DNA of 64,000 nucleotides, taken from assembly GCA_002110465.1 (NCBI GenBank), contig NEED01000002.1, positions 108,681 to 172,680 on the forward strand, given 5' to 3'. Below the pieces are notes generated by a model. That model worked only from the letters and a program-made list of their open reading frames with translations. It was not told where the DNA came from and did not search any database. Numbering within the stretch: position 1 is the stretch's first letter; every line of letters begins with the position of its first letter. Below, one piece after another: positions 1-10,768 of this stretch. The position numbers and the translations under genes were made by a program. The DNA is from an unicellular cyanobacterium SU2 (GTDB lineage Bacteria; Cyanobacteriota; Cyanobacteriia; Cyanobacteriales; Microcystaceae).

Positions 1-139
1 AACTATTGTTTTCGGGTTGAATCTCTTAAAGGAATGAGCGATTTTGATTTTCAAATTGAGGGATTAATTGAATAATTGAATTCAATACTTTTTTGGCACA
101 GGGTTTTTTTAGCAGATCTTTATGGAGAAATGCTATCAG

Positions 140-961
140 TTAATTATTACTAGGTAATAAGCCTTTTGGTAAAACGCGATCGCAGACAAATAATGTACCG
201 CCTCCAACACAAAAAGGAATGGTTAATAAATTCACTAAAGGAATACTAATTAACAACAAACAAACTAAAGCAAATCCCGCACTTCCTGGTAAACTTTTTC
301 CAATAATTCCTAATTTTTGACGAAACTTTAACCGTCGTCTTTCTAAGGTTGCATCAAAAAAATCAAGACAAATGATAGTCGCGGTTAACGTAACTCCTCC
401 GATAGTAGATAACAGAGTTCCTACAACAGGAATAAAATTAAGTAAAAATAACGGCAATGCCATCACAATTATTAACCCTAACTTTTTAAATTCAAAAAGT
501 ATTGCTCGCCAAATATCCCTAATAATACCAACGTCTACTATATCGACTGTTCCTGTCCGCAACTTCTCCAATTTTTCTGAAAGTTGTCCATACCAAGGCG
601 CACCTAAAATTCCTCCAAATTGAACCAAAAGAAATCCTGTTAAAATCAATAAAATAATTCCCAACAAAAATCTTAGAATAAAAATAATTCCAATCAATAT
701 ATAATCTAACCCTTCTAACCAGCCAGGAAGATTAGCTAAAACTGCATCTAAACGAGTAATTAAATTCTCCATAATGGCTTGACTAATTTGCCAACCAAAA
801 AATAATAAGCCTAGATAGAGAACAATGCCTAAAACAATATTAACGAGAATAGGAACAATAATATAAGATAAAAGACGAGGATGGGACTTAAAAATTCCTA
901 ATAACCGAAACGGATAAGTTGCCCCTGAAAAAAAGCCAAATCCACTAAAGATGGTTTTCAT
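140..961 (-). CDS. EI24 domain (CysZ-like) integral membrane protein
   Basis: The protein is about 273 residues with several long hydrophobic segments (around residues 25-55, 90-120, 160-200 and 225-255) and the alternating amphipathic/hydrophobic layout of the EI24/CysZ family. CysZ proteins of this fold import sulfate in other bacteria, but the cyanobacterial members are mostly unassigned, so substrate and function are unknown here. I start at the ATG at 961 (MKTIFSG) because the four extra upstream residues need a TTG start. It has no convincing Shine-Dalgarno and stands about 130 bp from the protease gene on the same strand. Confidence 0.7.
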   Translation of the reverse strand: MKTIFSGFGFFSGATYPFRLLGIFKSHPRLLSYIIVPILVNIVLGIVLYLGLLFFGWQISQAIMENLITRLDAVLANLPGWLEGLDYILIGIIFILRFLLGIILLILTGFLLVQFGGILGAPWYGQLSEKLEKLRTGTVDIVDVGIIRDIWRAILFEFKKLGLIIVMALPLFLLNFIPVVGTLLSTIGGVTLTATIICLDFFDATLERRRLKFRQKLGIIGKSLPGSAGFALVCLLLISIPLVNLLTIPFCVGGGTLFVCDRVLPKGLLPSNN

Positions 962-1095
962 ATAATAAAACAAGTGAGTTTTTTTTAGAAGGATAATGAT
1001 TAGTCATAGTTTCTATGTCCACGATAATAATATCAAAAAAAAGAGAATGATCCTAGAACCATTCCCTACACCCTATCTAAATATTGACGATTTCT

Positions 1096-2328
1096 TTACT
1101 GAGTTGGTAACACACCTACCTTAACGCTTAAATTGAGGGGTTTTCCATTCCTTTCAATTTGTAGCGGTAAACTTTCTCCCACGGCAGTTTTTTCCACAGC
1201 TTGTTGAACTTCCCCAGGATTATTAAGAAGTTTTCTATCAACCCCTTGGAGAATATCTCCTGCTTTGATTCCTGCTTGTTCTGCGGGAGAATTAGGCATT
1301 ACTTTAACAATTAATACCCCTTGATCTGTGGTTAAATTTAATCCTTGACTTTCTTCTAATTTCTTTTTAATTTCAGGGGTTATTTCCACCATTTGAATTC
1401 CTAAAAATGGGTGTTCTACTTTACCATTAGCAATTAATTGTTCAGCAATTTTTTCGGCTCTATTAATCGGAATAGCAAAGCCAATTCCTTGAGCATTTTG
1501 AATGATAGCGGTATTCATGCCGATGACTTGCCCATTAGCATTAAGTAAAGGACCTCCAGAATTGCCAGGGTTAATTGCCGCATCCGTTTGAATAAATTCA
1601 ACCCGTTTATCTCCGACTCCAACTTGGGAACTTAACCGTCCTGTTGCACTAATAATTCCTGTGGTAACTGTATTATCTAATCCTAAAGGATTACCAATAG
1701 CGATCGCCCATTCTCCTACCTGAAGATCATCAGAATTTCCCTGTTTAACAGTGGGTAAATTATTGGCTTCAATTTTAATAACACCCACATCTGTTAAGGG
1801 ATCAGTTCCTAACACTTTTCCTTCAAATGTACGACCATCTTTTAAGGTGACAGTTACCTCTTTTGTTCCAGCAACAACATGGGCATTAGTAAGAATTTGT
1901 CCATCCTTACTTAATATAAATCCCGATCCTGTTCCCCGTTGAATTTGTTCCTGGGGAATTTCAGGAATTTGGGAACCAAAAAAGCGGCGGAAAAAGGGAT
2001 CATTAAACATTGGAGGAACCTCCGTGCTAACAGTCCGAGAGGCATCAATTCGCACCACAGCCGGTCCTACTTTATTAACAACATCCGTGACAAAATTTCC
2101 AGTGGTGGGGGCAAATGCTAATTCTTCTGGTGAATCAATAATCTGAGATTGTTTGAGAGATTCACTGGTTTCCGCTAACAGTTGAGACTGGCTAAAGGTA
2201 TAAGCTCCCCCAATGCCTACTCCTACCCCGAATAAGAGCAAAGAAACGTAGGTTAAGGGAGTTTTCCAAATAGAGGATTGAGAGTTGCTAGATTGAGAAT
2301 AATTGAGATTTAGTGTATTGTTTTTCAT
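1096..2328 (-). CDS. HtrA/HhoA-type trypsin-like serine protease with PDZ domain
   Basis: This 410-residue envelope protease belongs to the Deg/HtrA family, which degrades or refolds damaged exported proteins. A signal-anchor helix lies at about residues 24-45. The trypsin fold follows with the full triad: His150 (in TNAHVVAG), Asp180 (DPLTDVGVI) and Ser257 (GNSGGPL). One PDZ domain occupies about residues 305-400. Cyanobacteria carry three paralogues (HhoA, HhoB, HtrA); length and single PDZ fit all three, so I do not choose. The ATG start at 2328 is followed by a polar N-terminus before the anchor. It appears to be monocistronic. Confidence 0.93.
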   Translation of the reverse strand: MKNNTLNLNYSQSSNSQSSIWKTPLTYVSLLLFGVGVGIGGAYTFSQSQLLAETSESLKQSQIIDSPEELAFAPTTGNFVTDVVNKVGPAVVRIDASRTVSTEVPPMFNDPFFRRFFGSQIPEIPQEQIQRGTGSGFILSKDGQILTNAHVVAGTKEVTVTLKDGRTFEGKVLGTDPLTDVGVIKIEANNLPTVKQGNSDDLQVGEWAIAIGNPLGLDNTVTTGIISATGRLSSQVGVGDKRVEFIQTDAAINPGNSGGPLLNANGQVIGMNTAIIQNAQGIGFAIPINRAEKIAEQLIANGKVEHPFLGIQMVEITPEIKKKLEESQGLNLTTDQGVLIVKVMPNSPAEQAGIKAGDILQGVDRKLLNNPGEVQQAVEKTAVGESLPLQIERNGKPLNLSVKVGVLPTQ

Positions 2329-2795
2329 TGTGAATTTGATGCTTAATAACTTTTAGATTGCAAAAAATAGAGTAGGGCAAGTCAGCTCTGTGTGAGGAGT
2401 TATTAAGGAAAATGGCTTGAGCTGACATTATCAATATAGAGTGGGGATATGACGTGATTGTGTCGTCTCTATGACATTTCCGTGTCAATTTGAGCAATTC
2501 TTTGATCTTTAGACTCTGAAAATTGAACTACACCCACAGAGAATGAACTCTCGTCAGACTCAAGATGAGAATTTGATGTATAGTGCTAGAAGTAACTGTC
2601 TTAGCAAAAATTTTAGAAATTTAATATCTCTCATTTCTATTTTTATCAATTACTAAATCCCTCACTAATTTTTAATAATGGTATACTTGTCAATAATATA
2701 AATAAGTCACTTCTAAAATTTTGAACACCTTATCTTTTTAGCTAGAGCTAATTTCAAAACTTTATTGTACCATTAACGATATTGAATCTAAAATC
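2329..2795. other. Intergenic region between divergent genes, no gene seen
   Basis: This AT-rich 467-bp gap lies between the divergent protease and pentapeptide-repeat genes and must hold both promoters. I see no credible small reading frame, RNA gene or repeat in it. The overlapping minus-strand frame near 2288-2497 starts inside the gap and has no protein-like composition. Confidence 0.5.
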
Positions 2796-5700
2796 ATGAA
2801 TGCTGAAGAATTTTTACGGAGATATTTAGCTGGAGAAAGAGATTTTTCTGGTGCTAATTTACAAGGAATTAACTTAGAGGGTTCTCGTCCTATTAGAATT
2901 CCTCCTGTAAGTCCTCCCAATACTTTAGATAATAATGAAAACCCACCTATAAGAAGACGAAGAAAACGGGGAAGTACCAATCAGGCAACTCAAGTCATTA
3001 AACTCTCAAGAAACGAAAGATATGAGTTAAAAAATCTGAATTTAGCAGGTGCTAATTTACAAGGTGCTCATTTAGCTTGGATTGATTTAGCAAATGCTAA
3101 CTTAACGGAAGCTAATCTTAAAAATACAACCTTGAGATATGTTAATCTGAATCATGCTAATCTAGCTCAAGCTGTTTTAAGTAATTCTTCTTTATATTCG
3201 TGTGATTTACAAAAAGTAAACTGTCGAGATTCTATCATAAATGATTGTCATTTAGAAAATGTAAACTTAACAAAAACCATTTTCAAGAATGCTAATTTAG
3301 CAAAAACAAAAATTCAACGTTGCACCTTATACAACACTAATTTTGAACAGAGTAATCTGCAAGAAAGTTTATTATTATGGGGGGACAAAAGTCAGCAACT
3401 CAATTTCAATAATGCTGATTGCCAATTGATGAGAATTGAACAGGAGATAGCTGATACAACATTTATCAATTCCAATTTAAAAGAAGCTATTTTTTATTAT
3501 TCCTCTTCATCAAAACTGACTAGAATTAATTTTACTAATGCTAATTTAGAAAAAGTTATTTTTCAAGGTAATAATCGCAGTCTTACTTTAGAAGATATTG
3601 ATTTTACAAACGCTAATCTAAAAGACATTAAAATCAATGGAGTTATCTTTAATCAAATAATATTTGATGGAGCTAATTTGAAAGAAATTAACTACCAAAA
3701 TTGTTTATTCAATAAATTATCTTTTGATGATGCTAGTCAACTCAATGAAACTTGGCAAATTGTTAAAGATTTATTAGAAGAGAGGAACAAAAATAAAGAC
3801 TTAAAAGGGATTAATTTAAACGGACTTGACTTGTCAGGAGTTAATCTTGATAATGTTAATTTAAGTAAGGCTAAATTAGGAGAAACTAATTTAAGTAATG
3901 CTAGTTTAGTTAATGCTAATTTAGAAGGTGCAAACTGTCGGAAAGTTAATTTTGAAAAGGCTAATTTAAGCAAGGTTGATTTTAGCCATAATAACTTAAT
4001 AGAAGCTAATTTTAAAGATGCAACTCTTGATCAAGCAAGTTTTGAAATTTGTCCCGGATTGTCTCAAGTTAACTTTGAAAATGCTAGTTTAATCCAAGTT
4101 CAATTTAAAGGATATCAGAAAGTTAAAGGAAGTTTCTACCAAGTAAATTTACAAAATGCCGATTTAACAGAAGCAGTTTTTGATGATATTTCGATGAAGG
4201 ATATTGATTTAAGAGGTGCTAATTTAACAGATGTTACGTTTAAAAGAATTAATTTTGCTGAAGTAATGATCGACGAAAATACCAAAATTGATAGTAAATG
4301 GCGTAACATTTGGCGATTTTATCATAATCAATTAGACACCAAAGACTTAAGTAATCTAGACTTAACTTTTACTGATTTAGCTAATTTAGATCTAAGTAAC
4401 GTTAATTTAAGTAATTCTGATTTACAACAAGCAAATCTAAGTGATTCCAATTTAGAGAATGCTAATCTTGAAAGAACCAATCTACTCAATGCTCAATTAA
4501 AAAGAGCAAAATTAAGAGGGGCAAAAATTAATAATAAAACAAGATTTAGTGCTAGAGATTTAAAAAGATGGAACGCAGAGAATATCAGCAATGAAACTAT
4601 TGAAAGCTTAGAAGATTTGAAAAATTATTTTTTACAAAATGCTCAATTACCAGGAGTTAATTTAGAAGGAAAAGATTTAAGTAATGCCAATTTAGAAAAT
4701 GCTAACCTTAACGGTGCGAATCTTAGAAATGCTAACTTAGAAAATGCTAATTTATTAGGGACTAATCTAGAAAATGCTAACTTAGAAAATGCCAACATTA
4801 AAAGAGGTAAATTAGAAGCTACTAATTTCATTAATGCTAATTTAATTAATGCTAATTTAAGTCAGGTTTCATGCCAATATGAAACGAACTTTAGTAATGC
4901 CAATTTGACACAAGTCAACTTTAGTAATAGCAATCTCAGTCATGTTGTAATGTGCCACACTAATCTGAAAAAAGCTGATTTTACTAATGCCTATATTGGT
5001 TATGATGTAGATGCAGGAGTGGGTTTTGAATGTGAGGATGATTTAAGTCAATGTATTGAATCAGATTTTACCCAAGCTAACTTTACCAATGCCACATTTC
5101 AAGGAGTAGTTTTTAATCATTCTGATTTTACTGACGCTAATTTTAAAAATACTAAATTTCTTGAATATATTAATTTAGAAGGGGCTAATTTAACTAATTG
5201 CAATTTTAATGAATGTAATTTCAATCTTGAAAGTTTTGAATATTTTGATTATCTTAATTTAAAAAATGCAAATTTAAGTAATTGCAATTTATCTAACTTT
5301 GAATTTCCTCAAGAGTCAATCTTAATTAATATTATCATTAATAAAAACACCATTATCACTGAGAAATGGCGTATAGTGGATGAAATTGTTAATAAAAACC
5401 GTCGAGAAAATTTAGCGAATAAAGACTTATCTGGTGTTTATTTAAAAGATATTGATTTGAGTCATACTAACTTGAGAGGAATTAATTTTTCTAATGCCGA
5501 GTTATATAATATTAATTTTTCTGGTACGGATTTGACGGGTGCTAAGCTAGTTAACATCAGAATTGATGCAAAACGAATACAAATACCTGAGACAAAACTA
5601 TATACAATTAAATCATCAACAAACTTTAGTAATGCTAATTTAACCAATGCTGATTTATCCGGTACTAGCTTATCTGGTGTTAACTTACAAGGGGCTAATC

Positions 5701-6557
5701 TTACGGGTGCTAACTTAACTCATACTAAATTTTCTTATACTAATTTACAAGGGGCGAATTTAAGCAATACAGACTTAAAAGATGCTGACTTAACCGATGC
5801 TTTTTTAAAAGACGTACAATTAGAAAATAATTCATCTTTGTCTATTTCAGAAATTATTAGAGAAAATATCAAAAAAATCATTCAAAAAATAAAAAAACAA
5901 AACTCTCAATCATCATTCAAACAATTAATTAATAAATTAGAATCAGTTGGTTATAATCCTAAAAGTGATTTAGTGGGATTTGATTTAAGTGGGATGAACT
6001 TTTCCGATTTAGATTTGTCAGGATATAATTTACAAGACACTATTCTTAGTCAAGTTAAATTTAGTAATGTTAATCTCAGTCAAACGAATTTTACTAATGC
6101 TAATTTAGCTAAAGTCAACATATCTGATTGCTATCTTAATGAAACAAACTTTACTAATGCGAATCTAAGTCATGCTTGGTTACTTTATTCTAAAAATTAT
6201 GATCAACCTTTAACCAAAACGAATTTTACTAAAACTAATTTAACTAATTGTAAATTTCAATGGGTTGAATTTGATCAATGTAATTTTCATCAAGCTAATT
6301 GTACAAAAACTATTTTTTCTGAGATCAAATCAATGGATAATTGTGATTTTAGTTATGCTAATCTAAAACAAGCAACATTGCAACTGGTTAGCTTAAAAAA
6401 ATGTAATTTTTCCCATGCTAACTTACAAGGAACAAATTTGCACAATCAAGTGAATATTACTGATGTTAAATTGACAGGAATTGTTTTTGATAAAAAGACT
6501 AATTTTTCTCCCCAATGGAAAGAGCTTTTGAATCCCAAAAATTCAAATAATAATTAG
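2796..6557 (+). CDS. Giant modular pentapeptide-repeat protein (1253 aa)
   Basis: Nearly the whole chain is made of A(N/D)LXX pentapeptides, which fold into a right-handed quadrilateral beta-helix. The N-terminus (NAEEFLRRYLAGERDFSG) is the usual opening of cyanobacterial pentapeptide proteins, and an Arg/Lys-rich insert (PIRRRRKRG) lies at about residues 50-60. The helix is broken at about residues 317, 499, 588, 855 and 1030 by non-repeat linkers. Several of these share a W-containing motif (ETWQIVKDLL, SKWRNIWRFY, EKWRIVDEIV) followed by a fresh (K/N)DLSG start. There is no signal peptide, transmembrane helix or catalytic domain, so a scaffold or binding role is inferred; the function is unknown. 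Most family members are much shorter (roughly 150-400 residues). It is followed closely by glgA2. Confidence 0.9.
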   Translation: MNAEEFLRRYLAGERDFSGANLQGINLEGSRPIRIPPVSPPNTLDNNENPPIRRRRKRGSTNQATQVIKLSRNERYELKNLNLAGANLQGAHLAWIDLANANLTEANLKNTTLRYVNLNHANLAQAVLSNSSLYSCDLQKVNCRDSIINDCHLENVNLTKTIFKNANLAKTKIQRCTLYNTNFEQSNLQESLLLWGDKSQQLNFNNADCQLMRIEQEIADTTFINSNLKEAIFYYSSSSKLTRINFTNANLEKVIFQGNNRSLTLEDIDFTNANLKDIKINGVIFNQIIFDGANLKEINYQNCLFNKLSFDDASQLNETWQIVKDLLEERNKNKDLKGINLNGLDLSGVNLDNVNLSKAKLGETNLSNASLVNANLEGANCRKVNFEKANLSKVDFSHNNLIEANFKDATLDQASFEICPGLSQVNFENASLIQVQFKGYQKVKGSFYQVNLQNADLTEAVFDDISMKDIDLRGANLTDVTFKRINFAEVMIDENTKIDSKWRNIWRFYHNQLDTKDLSNLDLTFTDLANLDLSNVNLSNSDLQQANLSDSNLENANLERTNLLNAQLKRAKLRGAKINNKTRFSARDLKRWNAENISNETIESLEDLKNYFLQNAQLPGVNLEGKDLSNANLENANLNGANLRNANLENANLLGTNLENANLENANIKRGKLEATNFINANLINANLSQVSCQYETNFSNANLTQVNFSNSNLSHVVMCHTNLKKADFTNAYIGYDVDAGVGFECEDDLSQCIESDFTQANFTNATFQGVVFNHSDFTDANFKNTKFLEYINLEGANLTNCNFNECNFNLESFEYFDYLNLKNANLSNCNLSNFEFPQESILINIIINKNTIITEKWRIVDEIVNKNRRENLANKDLSGVYLKDIDLSHTNLRGINFSNAELYNINFSGTDLTGAKLVNIRIDAKRIQIPETKLYTIKSSTNFSNANLTNADLSGTSLSGVNLQGANLTGANLTHTKFSYTNLQGANLSNTDLKDADLTDAFLKDVQLENNSSLSISEIIRENIKKIIQKIKKQNSQSSFKQLINKLESVGYNPKSDLVGFDLSGMNFSDLDLSGYNLQDTILSQVKFSNVNLSQTNFTNANLAKVNISDCYLNETNFTNANLSHAWLLYSKNYDQPLTKTNFTKTNLTNCKFQWVEFDQCNFHQANCTKTIFSEIKSMDNCDFSYANLKQATLQLVSLKKCNFSHANLQGTNLHNQVNITDVKLTGIVFDKKTNFSPQWKELLNPKNSNNN

Positions 6558-6650
6558 GAATTAGTATCGTGTCAAAATTTAACTGTGTCAAGGGGGTTCA
6601 ACTCCCGTATAATCGACTACAGAGCTAACGCCAGGAAACACGGAGCAAAG

Positions 6651-8084
6651 ATGCGGATTTTATTTGTTGCGGCAGAAGTCGCCCCCCTCGCAAAAGCCGG
6701 AGGTATGGGGGATGTGGTCGGTGCTTTACCGAAAGTTTTACATAAATTGGGATACGATGTACGGGTTTTTATGCCCTATTATGGCTTCCTGGCTGATAAA
6801 TTAGAAATTCCCCCCACTCCAATCTGGCAAGGGTTTGCCATGTTTCAAGATTTTGCTGTTTATGAAACCACCCTCCCTGACAGTGATGTTCCCCTCTATT
6901 TGTTCGGCCATCCTGTTTTTACTCCTCGTCGTATCTATCAAGGAGAGGATGAATTTTGGCGATTTACTCTCTTTGCCAATGGAGCGGCTGAATTTGCTTG
7001 GAATTACTGGAAACCGAATATAATCCATTGTCATGACTGGCATACGGCCATGATTCCTGTTTGGATGCACCAATCTCCTGATATTAATACGGTATTTACC
7101 ATTCATAATCTCGCTTATCAAGGTCCTTGGCGTGGCTATTTAGAACAAGTCACATGGTGTCCTTGGTATATGCAAGGAGATAATGTTATGGCTTCAGCGT
7201 TGCAATTTGCTGGACGAGTAACGACCGTTTCTCCCACTTATGCCCAACAAATTCAAACAACAGAATATGGCGAAAAGTTAGAAGGTTTGCTTTCCTACAT
7301 TCATGAAAATATGGTGGGAATTCTTAACGGGATTGATATGGAAAGTTATAATCCTGCTACTGATAAATTCCTTCATCAAACCTTTACCAAAGATACCTTA
7401 GAAAAACGGGCGGCTAATAAAATTGGTCTACAAGAAGAAACAGGATTAGAAGTTAATAAAAGTGCTTTGTTAATGGGAATGGTCACTCGTCTAGTCGAAC
7501 AAAAAGGGATTGACCTCATTATGCAAATTTTGGATCGCTTTATGGCCTATACCGATGCTCAATTAGTCATTGTAGGAACTGGCGATCGCTATTACGAAAC
7601 CCAATTATGGCAATTGGCTTCCCGTTTCCGAGGTCGGATGTCGGTGCAACTGCTTTATAATGATGCCCTTTCTAGACGAATCTATGCCGGTTCAGATGTA
7701 TTCTTGATGCCCTCTCGTTTTGAACCTTGTGGCATCAGTCAATTGTTAGCCATGCGTTACGGTTGTGTTCCCATTGTTCGCCGCACAGGAGGGCTAGTGG
7801 ATACGGTATCCTTTTATGATCCTGTTAATCAAGCAGGAACCGGATACTGCTTTGACCGCTATGAACCCTTAGACCTTTTAACCTGTATGATACGAGCGTG
7901 GGAAGGTTTCCGCTTTAAACAAGACTGGCACAAACTTCAACAACGATGTATGTCCCAAAACTTTAGTTGGTATAATTCGGCGGCTGAATATATCAAAGTT
8001 TATAAATCGGTTCTTGGAGAAGGGGATCAATTGAGTGAAGAGGAACAGGACAAACTCAACTTTTTACGTCAATCTACCACTTAA
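6651..8084 (+). CDS. glgA2: Glycogen synthase GlgA2-type (ADP-glucose)
   Basis: GT5 enzyme that transfers glucose from ADP-glucose to the non-reducing end of alpha-1,4-glucan. From the ATG at 6651 it is 477 residues, the usual length. The N-terminal [18 protein letters not shown] carries the ADP-glucose-binding KAGG (Lys15), and the C-terminal half has the nucleotide-binding GT-B domain with the PSRFEPCG motif. A longer frame begins at 6585, but its 22 extra residues are not family-like, and a purine-rich GGAGCAAAG precedes the chosen start. It resembles the Synechocystis GlgA2 subtype; the other subtype is at 56203. The gene starts about 90 bp after the pentapeptide gene, so co-transcription is possible. 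Confidence 0.93.
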   Translation: MRILFVAAEVAPLAKAGGMGDVVGALPKVLHKLGYDVRVFMPYYGFLADKLEIPPTPIWQGFAMFQDFAVYETTLPDSDVPLYLFGHPVFTPRRIYQGEDEFWRFTLFANGAAEFAWNYWKPNIIHCHDWHTAMIPVWMHQSPDINTVFTIHNLAYQGPWRGYLEQVTWCPWYMQGDNVMASALQFAGRVTTVSPTYAQQIQTTEYGEKLEGLLSYIHENMVGILNGIDMESYNPATDKFLHQTFTKDTLEKRAANKIGLQEETGLEVNKSALLMGMVTRLVEQKGIDLIMQILDRFMAYTDAQLVIVGTGDRYYETQLWQLASRFRGRMSVQLLYNDALSRRIYAGSDVFLMPSRFEPCGISQLLAMRYGCVPIVRRTGGLVDTVSFYDPVNQAGTGYCFDRYEPLDLLTCMIRAWEGFRFKQDWHKLQQRCMSQNFSWYNSAAEYIKVYKSVLGEGDQLSEEEQDKLNFLRQSTT

Positions 8085-8157
8085 AATTTAACGGCAAAAA
8101 ATCAACTCTCAACAATAGAACTAAGCATGAAGGTTAGGATTTACGATAAGGTTGTTC

Positions 8158-8171
8158 ATTCTACATTCTGC
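8158..8171. repeat. ATTCTRM heptamer repeat, copy 1 (2 units)
   Basis: Two 7-bp units, ATTCTAC and ATTCTGC, sit a few bases past the thioredoxin stop. The preceding bases (AAGGTTAGGA and ACGATAAGGTTGTTC) are also found, with changes, at the copies near 30720 and 61790, so the repeated element is longer than the heptamers. Confidence 0.7.
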
Positions 8172-8176
8172 TAGAT

Positions 8177-8494
8177 CTAGATGAGAATTTGTAAATGTTG
8201 AATCAGTTGGGACGCTTGGACTACTCCTTCAATGCGCTCGACTGGCTTACCTTTTTTGAATAAAACTAAAGTAGGGAGAGCTTGAATTCCATATTGAGAG
8301 GCTATCCCTGGATATTTATCGCTATCAATTTTGATAATTTGTAGACGACCTCTCAGATGAGTTCCTACCTGTTCTAAGATGGGACTCATCATCTGACAAG
8401 GGCCACACCAAGTTGCATAGAAATCGACTAATACAGGAACATTAGAACTAGCTAGTAGCTCTTGAAAACTAGAAAATTGTTTCTTAATCACCAT
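8177..8494 (-). CDS. trxQ: Thioredoxin, probably y-type
   Basis: A 105-residue single-domain thioredoxin with the redox-active WCGPC motif (Cys30, Cys33), the cis-Pro loop LPTL, and no signal peptide, so cytosolic. The N-terminus (IKKQFSSFQELL, then VPVLVDFYATWC) resembles plant chloroplast y-type thioredoxins and cyanobacterial TrxQ more than the m-type TrxA; the subtype is inferred. y-type thioredoxins mainly reduce peroxiredoxins and similar antioxidant enzymes. The gene converges with glgA2, and a copy of the ATTCT heptamer repeat lies directly after its stop codon. Confidence 0.88.
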   Translation of the reverse strand: MVIKKQFSSFQELLASSNVPVLVDFYATWCGPCQMMSPILEQVGTHLRGRLQIIKIDSDKYPGIASQYGIQALPTLVLFKKGKPVERIEGVVQASQLIQHLQILI

Positions 8495-9241
8495 AACTTT
8501 TCTTAATTACCACCCCTGTTGGGGGAAACCTATGAGGGAATTTAAACCCAGTCCATTTAACGGATTATCATAGAAGAATTCTTCATAATTTTCTTAATTC
8601 TTTACAGTCTATTAACTTTCAATCCCTGATCAATCATAGGTAAGGGATGCAGTCAATCCCTAATATTGTGAATTTATGTTAATATACACAACGTGAACCC
8701 ATAAAAACAAAATAGATGAACAAGTTAGGATAAGTCCCTTCTTATGCCAATTTATTCAAAATTAAGGTAAAAAACCCCTCACAGGAGAATCTCCTTGCGT
8801 AAATTTATTGAGTAAGTACACCCTAATTTGACCATCAGTCATTGACTTGGCGGTGGTAACTTTGCTGTTAACCCTAAAGTTTAAGATGAAGAACAAAGAC
8901 TCTTTACAAAACCTGAAAAAAGCGTTTGTATTAGAGATAAATTCCAAAAGTATTGCACGAGTAAATCTCTTTAGTCACACTGATCAGCAAAAGCCAGACA
9001 ACTGAGACAATTTAATCAAACCAATATGTCAAATAGGAAACCTATAATGACAGAGGTAGCGTCAAATGATAAGCTTTAAGCCAAATGTATGCTGGAGATC
9101 AAAAAACTCTAGCGATAATATAAGGAGGCACCATCTATTCTAACTTGAATCTTGCCTTAGCCAGACAAATCTCAGCGAGTATTTGTTAAAAGTTTAGCAA
9201 GTTAACAACCACAATAAACATCAACTAACAAAGACTAAATT
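8495..9241. other. Long leader region upstream of ggpS
   Basis: This 747-bp gap lies between the divergent thioredoxin and ggpS genes. It should hold the salt-regulated ggpS promoter. In Synechocystis a short ORF, ggpR, overlaps that promoter; the plus-strand ATGs I can see here run only a few codons (for example at 9046), so I find no obvious counterpart. A 13-bp palindrome (AGGAGAATCTCCT) lies at 8783-8795. A 61-codon minus-strand frame at 8762-8947 is rejected as noise. Confidence 0.5.
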
Positions 9242-10750
9242 ATGAAATCATCTCTCGTTATCTTATACCACCGCGAACCCTATGATGAAGTCGTAGAAAA
9301 TGGAAAGATTCACTACCGACCTAAGAAAAGTCCTAACGGGATTGTACCAACCCTAAAAAGCTTTTTTGCTGATGTTAGTCAAGGAACGTGGATTGCTTGG
9401 AAACAAGTCAATGAGGAACAAAAGAAGGATTTCACTGAACGGGTGACCGTAGAAGATGAAGGGAACTACAATGTTTACCGTATCCCCCTCAGTGCCGATC
9501 AAGTTAAGCATTTTTATCATATCACGTCCAAAGAAGCGTTTTGGCCAATTCTGCACTCTTTCCCTTACCATTTCACCAGTGAATCATCTGACTGGGAAAA
9601 CTTCAAAGAAATTAACCGCCTCTTTGCCGAAGCCGCCTGTGAAGAAGCAGCCGATGATGCTTTAATTTGGGTTCATGACTATAACCTCTGGTTAGCTCCC
9701 TATTATATCCGCCAGAAAATGCCCAATGCTCGCATCGCTTTCTTCCACCATACCCCCTTCCCTTCGGTAGATATCTTTAATATTCTACCCTGGCGTGAGG
9801 CTATTGTAGATAGTTTACTGTGCTGTGATGTGGTCGGGTTCCACATCCCTCGCTACTCAGAAAACTTTGTCAACGTGGCTCGTAGTTTACGACCAGTGGA
9901 AATTGTTAAGACAGAAAAAGTGGCTGGACACATGACCTCGGTGGGAATTGCTCTAGCTGAACCTGACCGAACCACAAAGCTCTTGTATAAAGGTCAAATT
10001 GTCAATATTGATGCCTTTCCAGTAGGAACTAATCCCAAAAATATCCTAGAGGTTCTAGCTAAACCAAAAACCCAAACCAGACTTGAGCAAATTAAAGAGG
10101 AACTCCACGGACGTAAGCTGCTAGTTGCCGCAGGTCGGGTAGACTACGTTAAGGGAAATAGCGAAAAATTAGAAGCCTTTGGCCGTTTATTAGAACGTCG
10201 TCCCGATCTTCATGGCAAGATTAACTTTGTCATGACTTGTGTTCAACCAGCCAGTGGAATGCGGGTATATGAAACGGCTCAAAAGCAAATTGAGCAACTG
10301 GTTGGGAATATTAATGGACAGTATGCCAAATTTAATTGGACTCCCATTCGGTTATTTACCCAACCCCTGTCTTTAGAAGAACTCTTCTGCTACTATCGCG
10401 CTGCCGATGTCTGCTGGACAACCCCGCTACGGGATGGATTAAACCTGGTTGCTAAAGAATATATTGTCGCTCACGAAGGCCAAGACGGCGTGTTAATTCT
10501 CTCAGAGTTTGTTGGGGCTGCTATTGAACTTCCGCAAGCCATTTTAACTAATCCCTATTCGATTGATCGGATGGATGAAGCAATAGAACAAGCCTTAGCC
10601 ATGACCCCTGAAGAACAAAAAGAACGGATGGCTAAAATGTATGAAACCGTAACCACCTACGATGTCAGCTATTGGGCTGATCGCCTCTTCAAGTTCTTTA
10701 AGGACATGAAACACGAAACTGTATCAGACAAAGAACCTGTTTTAAGTTAA
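9242..10750 (+). CDS. ggpS: Glucosylglycerol-phosphate synthase
   Basis: GT20 enzyme that joins ADP-glucose and sn-glycerol-3-phosphate to glucosylglycerol-phosphate, the first step of the main compatible solute of moderately halotolerant cyanobacteria. At 502 residues it has the expected size. Throughout it resembles GgpS rather than trehalose-phosphate synthase (opening LVILYHREPYDEV; central HDYNLWLAPYYIR; GRVDYVKG in the donor half; TTPLRDGLNLVAKEY near the end). It is cytosolic. The phosphatase for the second step (StpA/GgpP) is not in the window. glpD, which uses the same acceptor substrate, follows after 127 bp, an arrangement that supports a role in osmolyte metabolism. In the model species activity is salt-controlled. 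Confidence 0.94.
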   Translation: MKSSLVILYHREPYDEVVENGKIHYRPKKSPNGIVPTLKSFFADVSQGTWIAWKQVNEEQKKDFTERVTVEDEGNYNVYRIPLSADQVKHFYHITSKEAFWPILHSFPYHFTSESSDWENFKEINRLFAEAACEEAADDALIWVHDYNLWLAPYYIRQKMPNARIAFFHHTPFPSVDIFNILPWREAIVDSLLCCDVVGFHIPRYSENFVNVARSLRPVEIVKTEKVAGHMTSVGIALAEPDRTTKLLYKGQIVNIDAFPVGTNPKNILEVLAKPKTQTRLEQIKEELHGRKLLVAAGRVDYVKGNSEKLEAFGRLLERRPDLHGKINFVMTCVQPASGMRVYETAQKQIEQLVGNINGQYAKFNWTPIRLFTQPLSLEELFCYYRAADVCWTTPLRDGLNLVAKEYIVAHEGQDGVLILSEFVGAAIELPQAILTNPYSIDRMDEAIEQALAMTPEEQKERMAKMYETVTTYDVSYWADRLFKFFKDMKHETVSDKEPVLS

Positions 10751-10768
10751 GGCTAAGGAGGGAAAGGC

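Noticed and set aside
6585..6650. 22-residue N-terminal extension of glgA2
   Set aside because: Residues before MRILFVAAE are unlike any GT5 protein, and the ATG at 6651 has a purine-rich upstream site and gives the family length.
8762..8947. 61-codon minus-strand frame in the ggpS leader
   Set aside because: Starts in low-complexity Phe/Leu-rich sequence, has no ribosome-binding site and no family-like motif.
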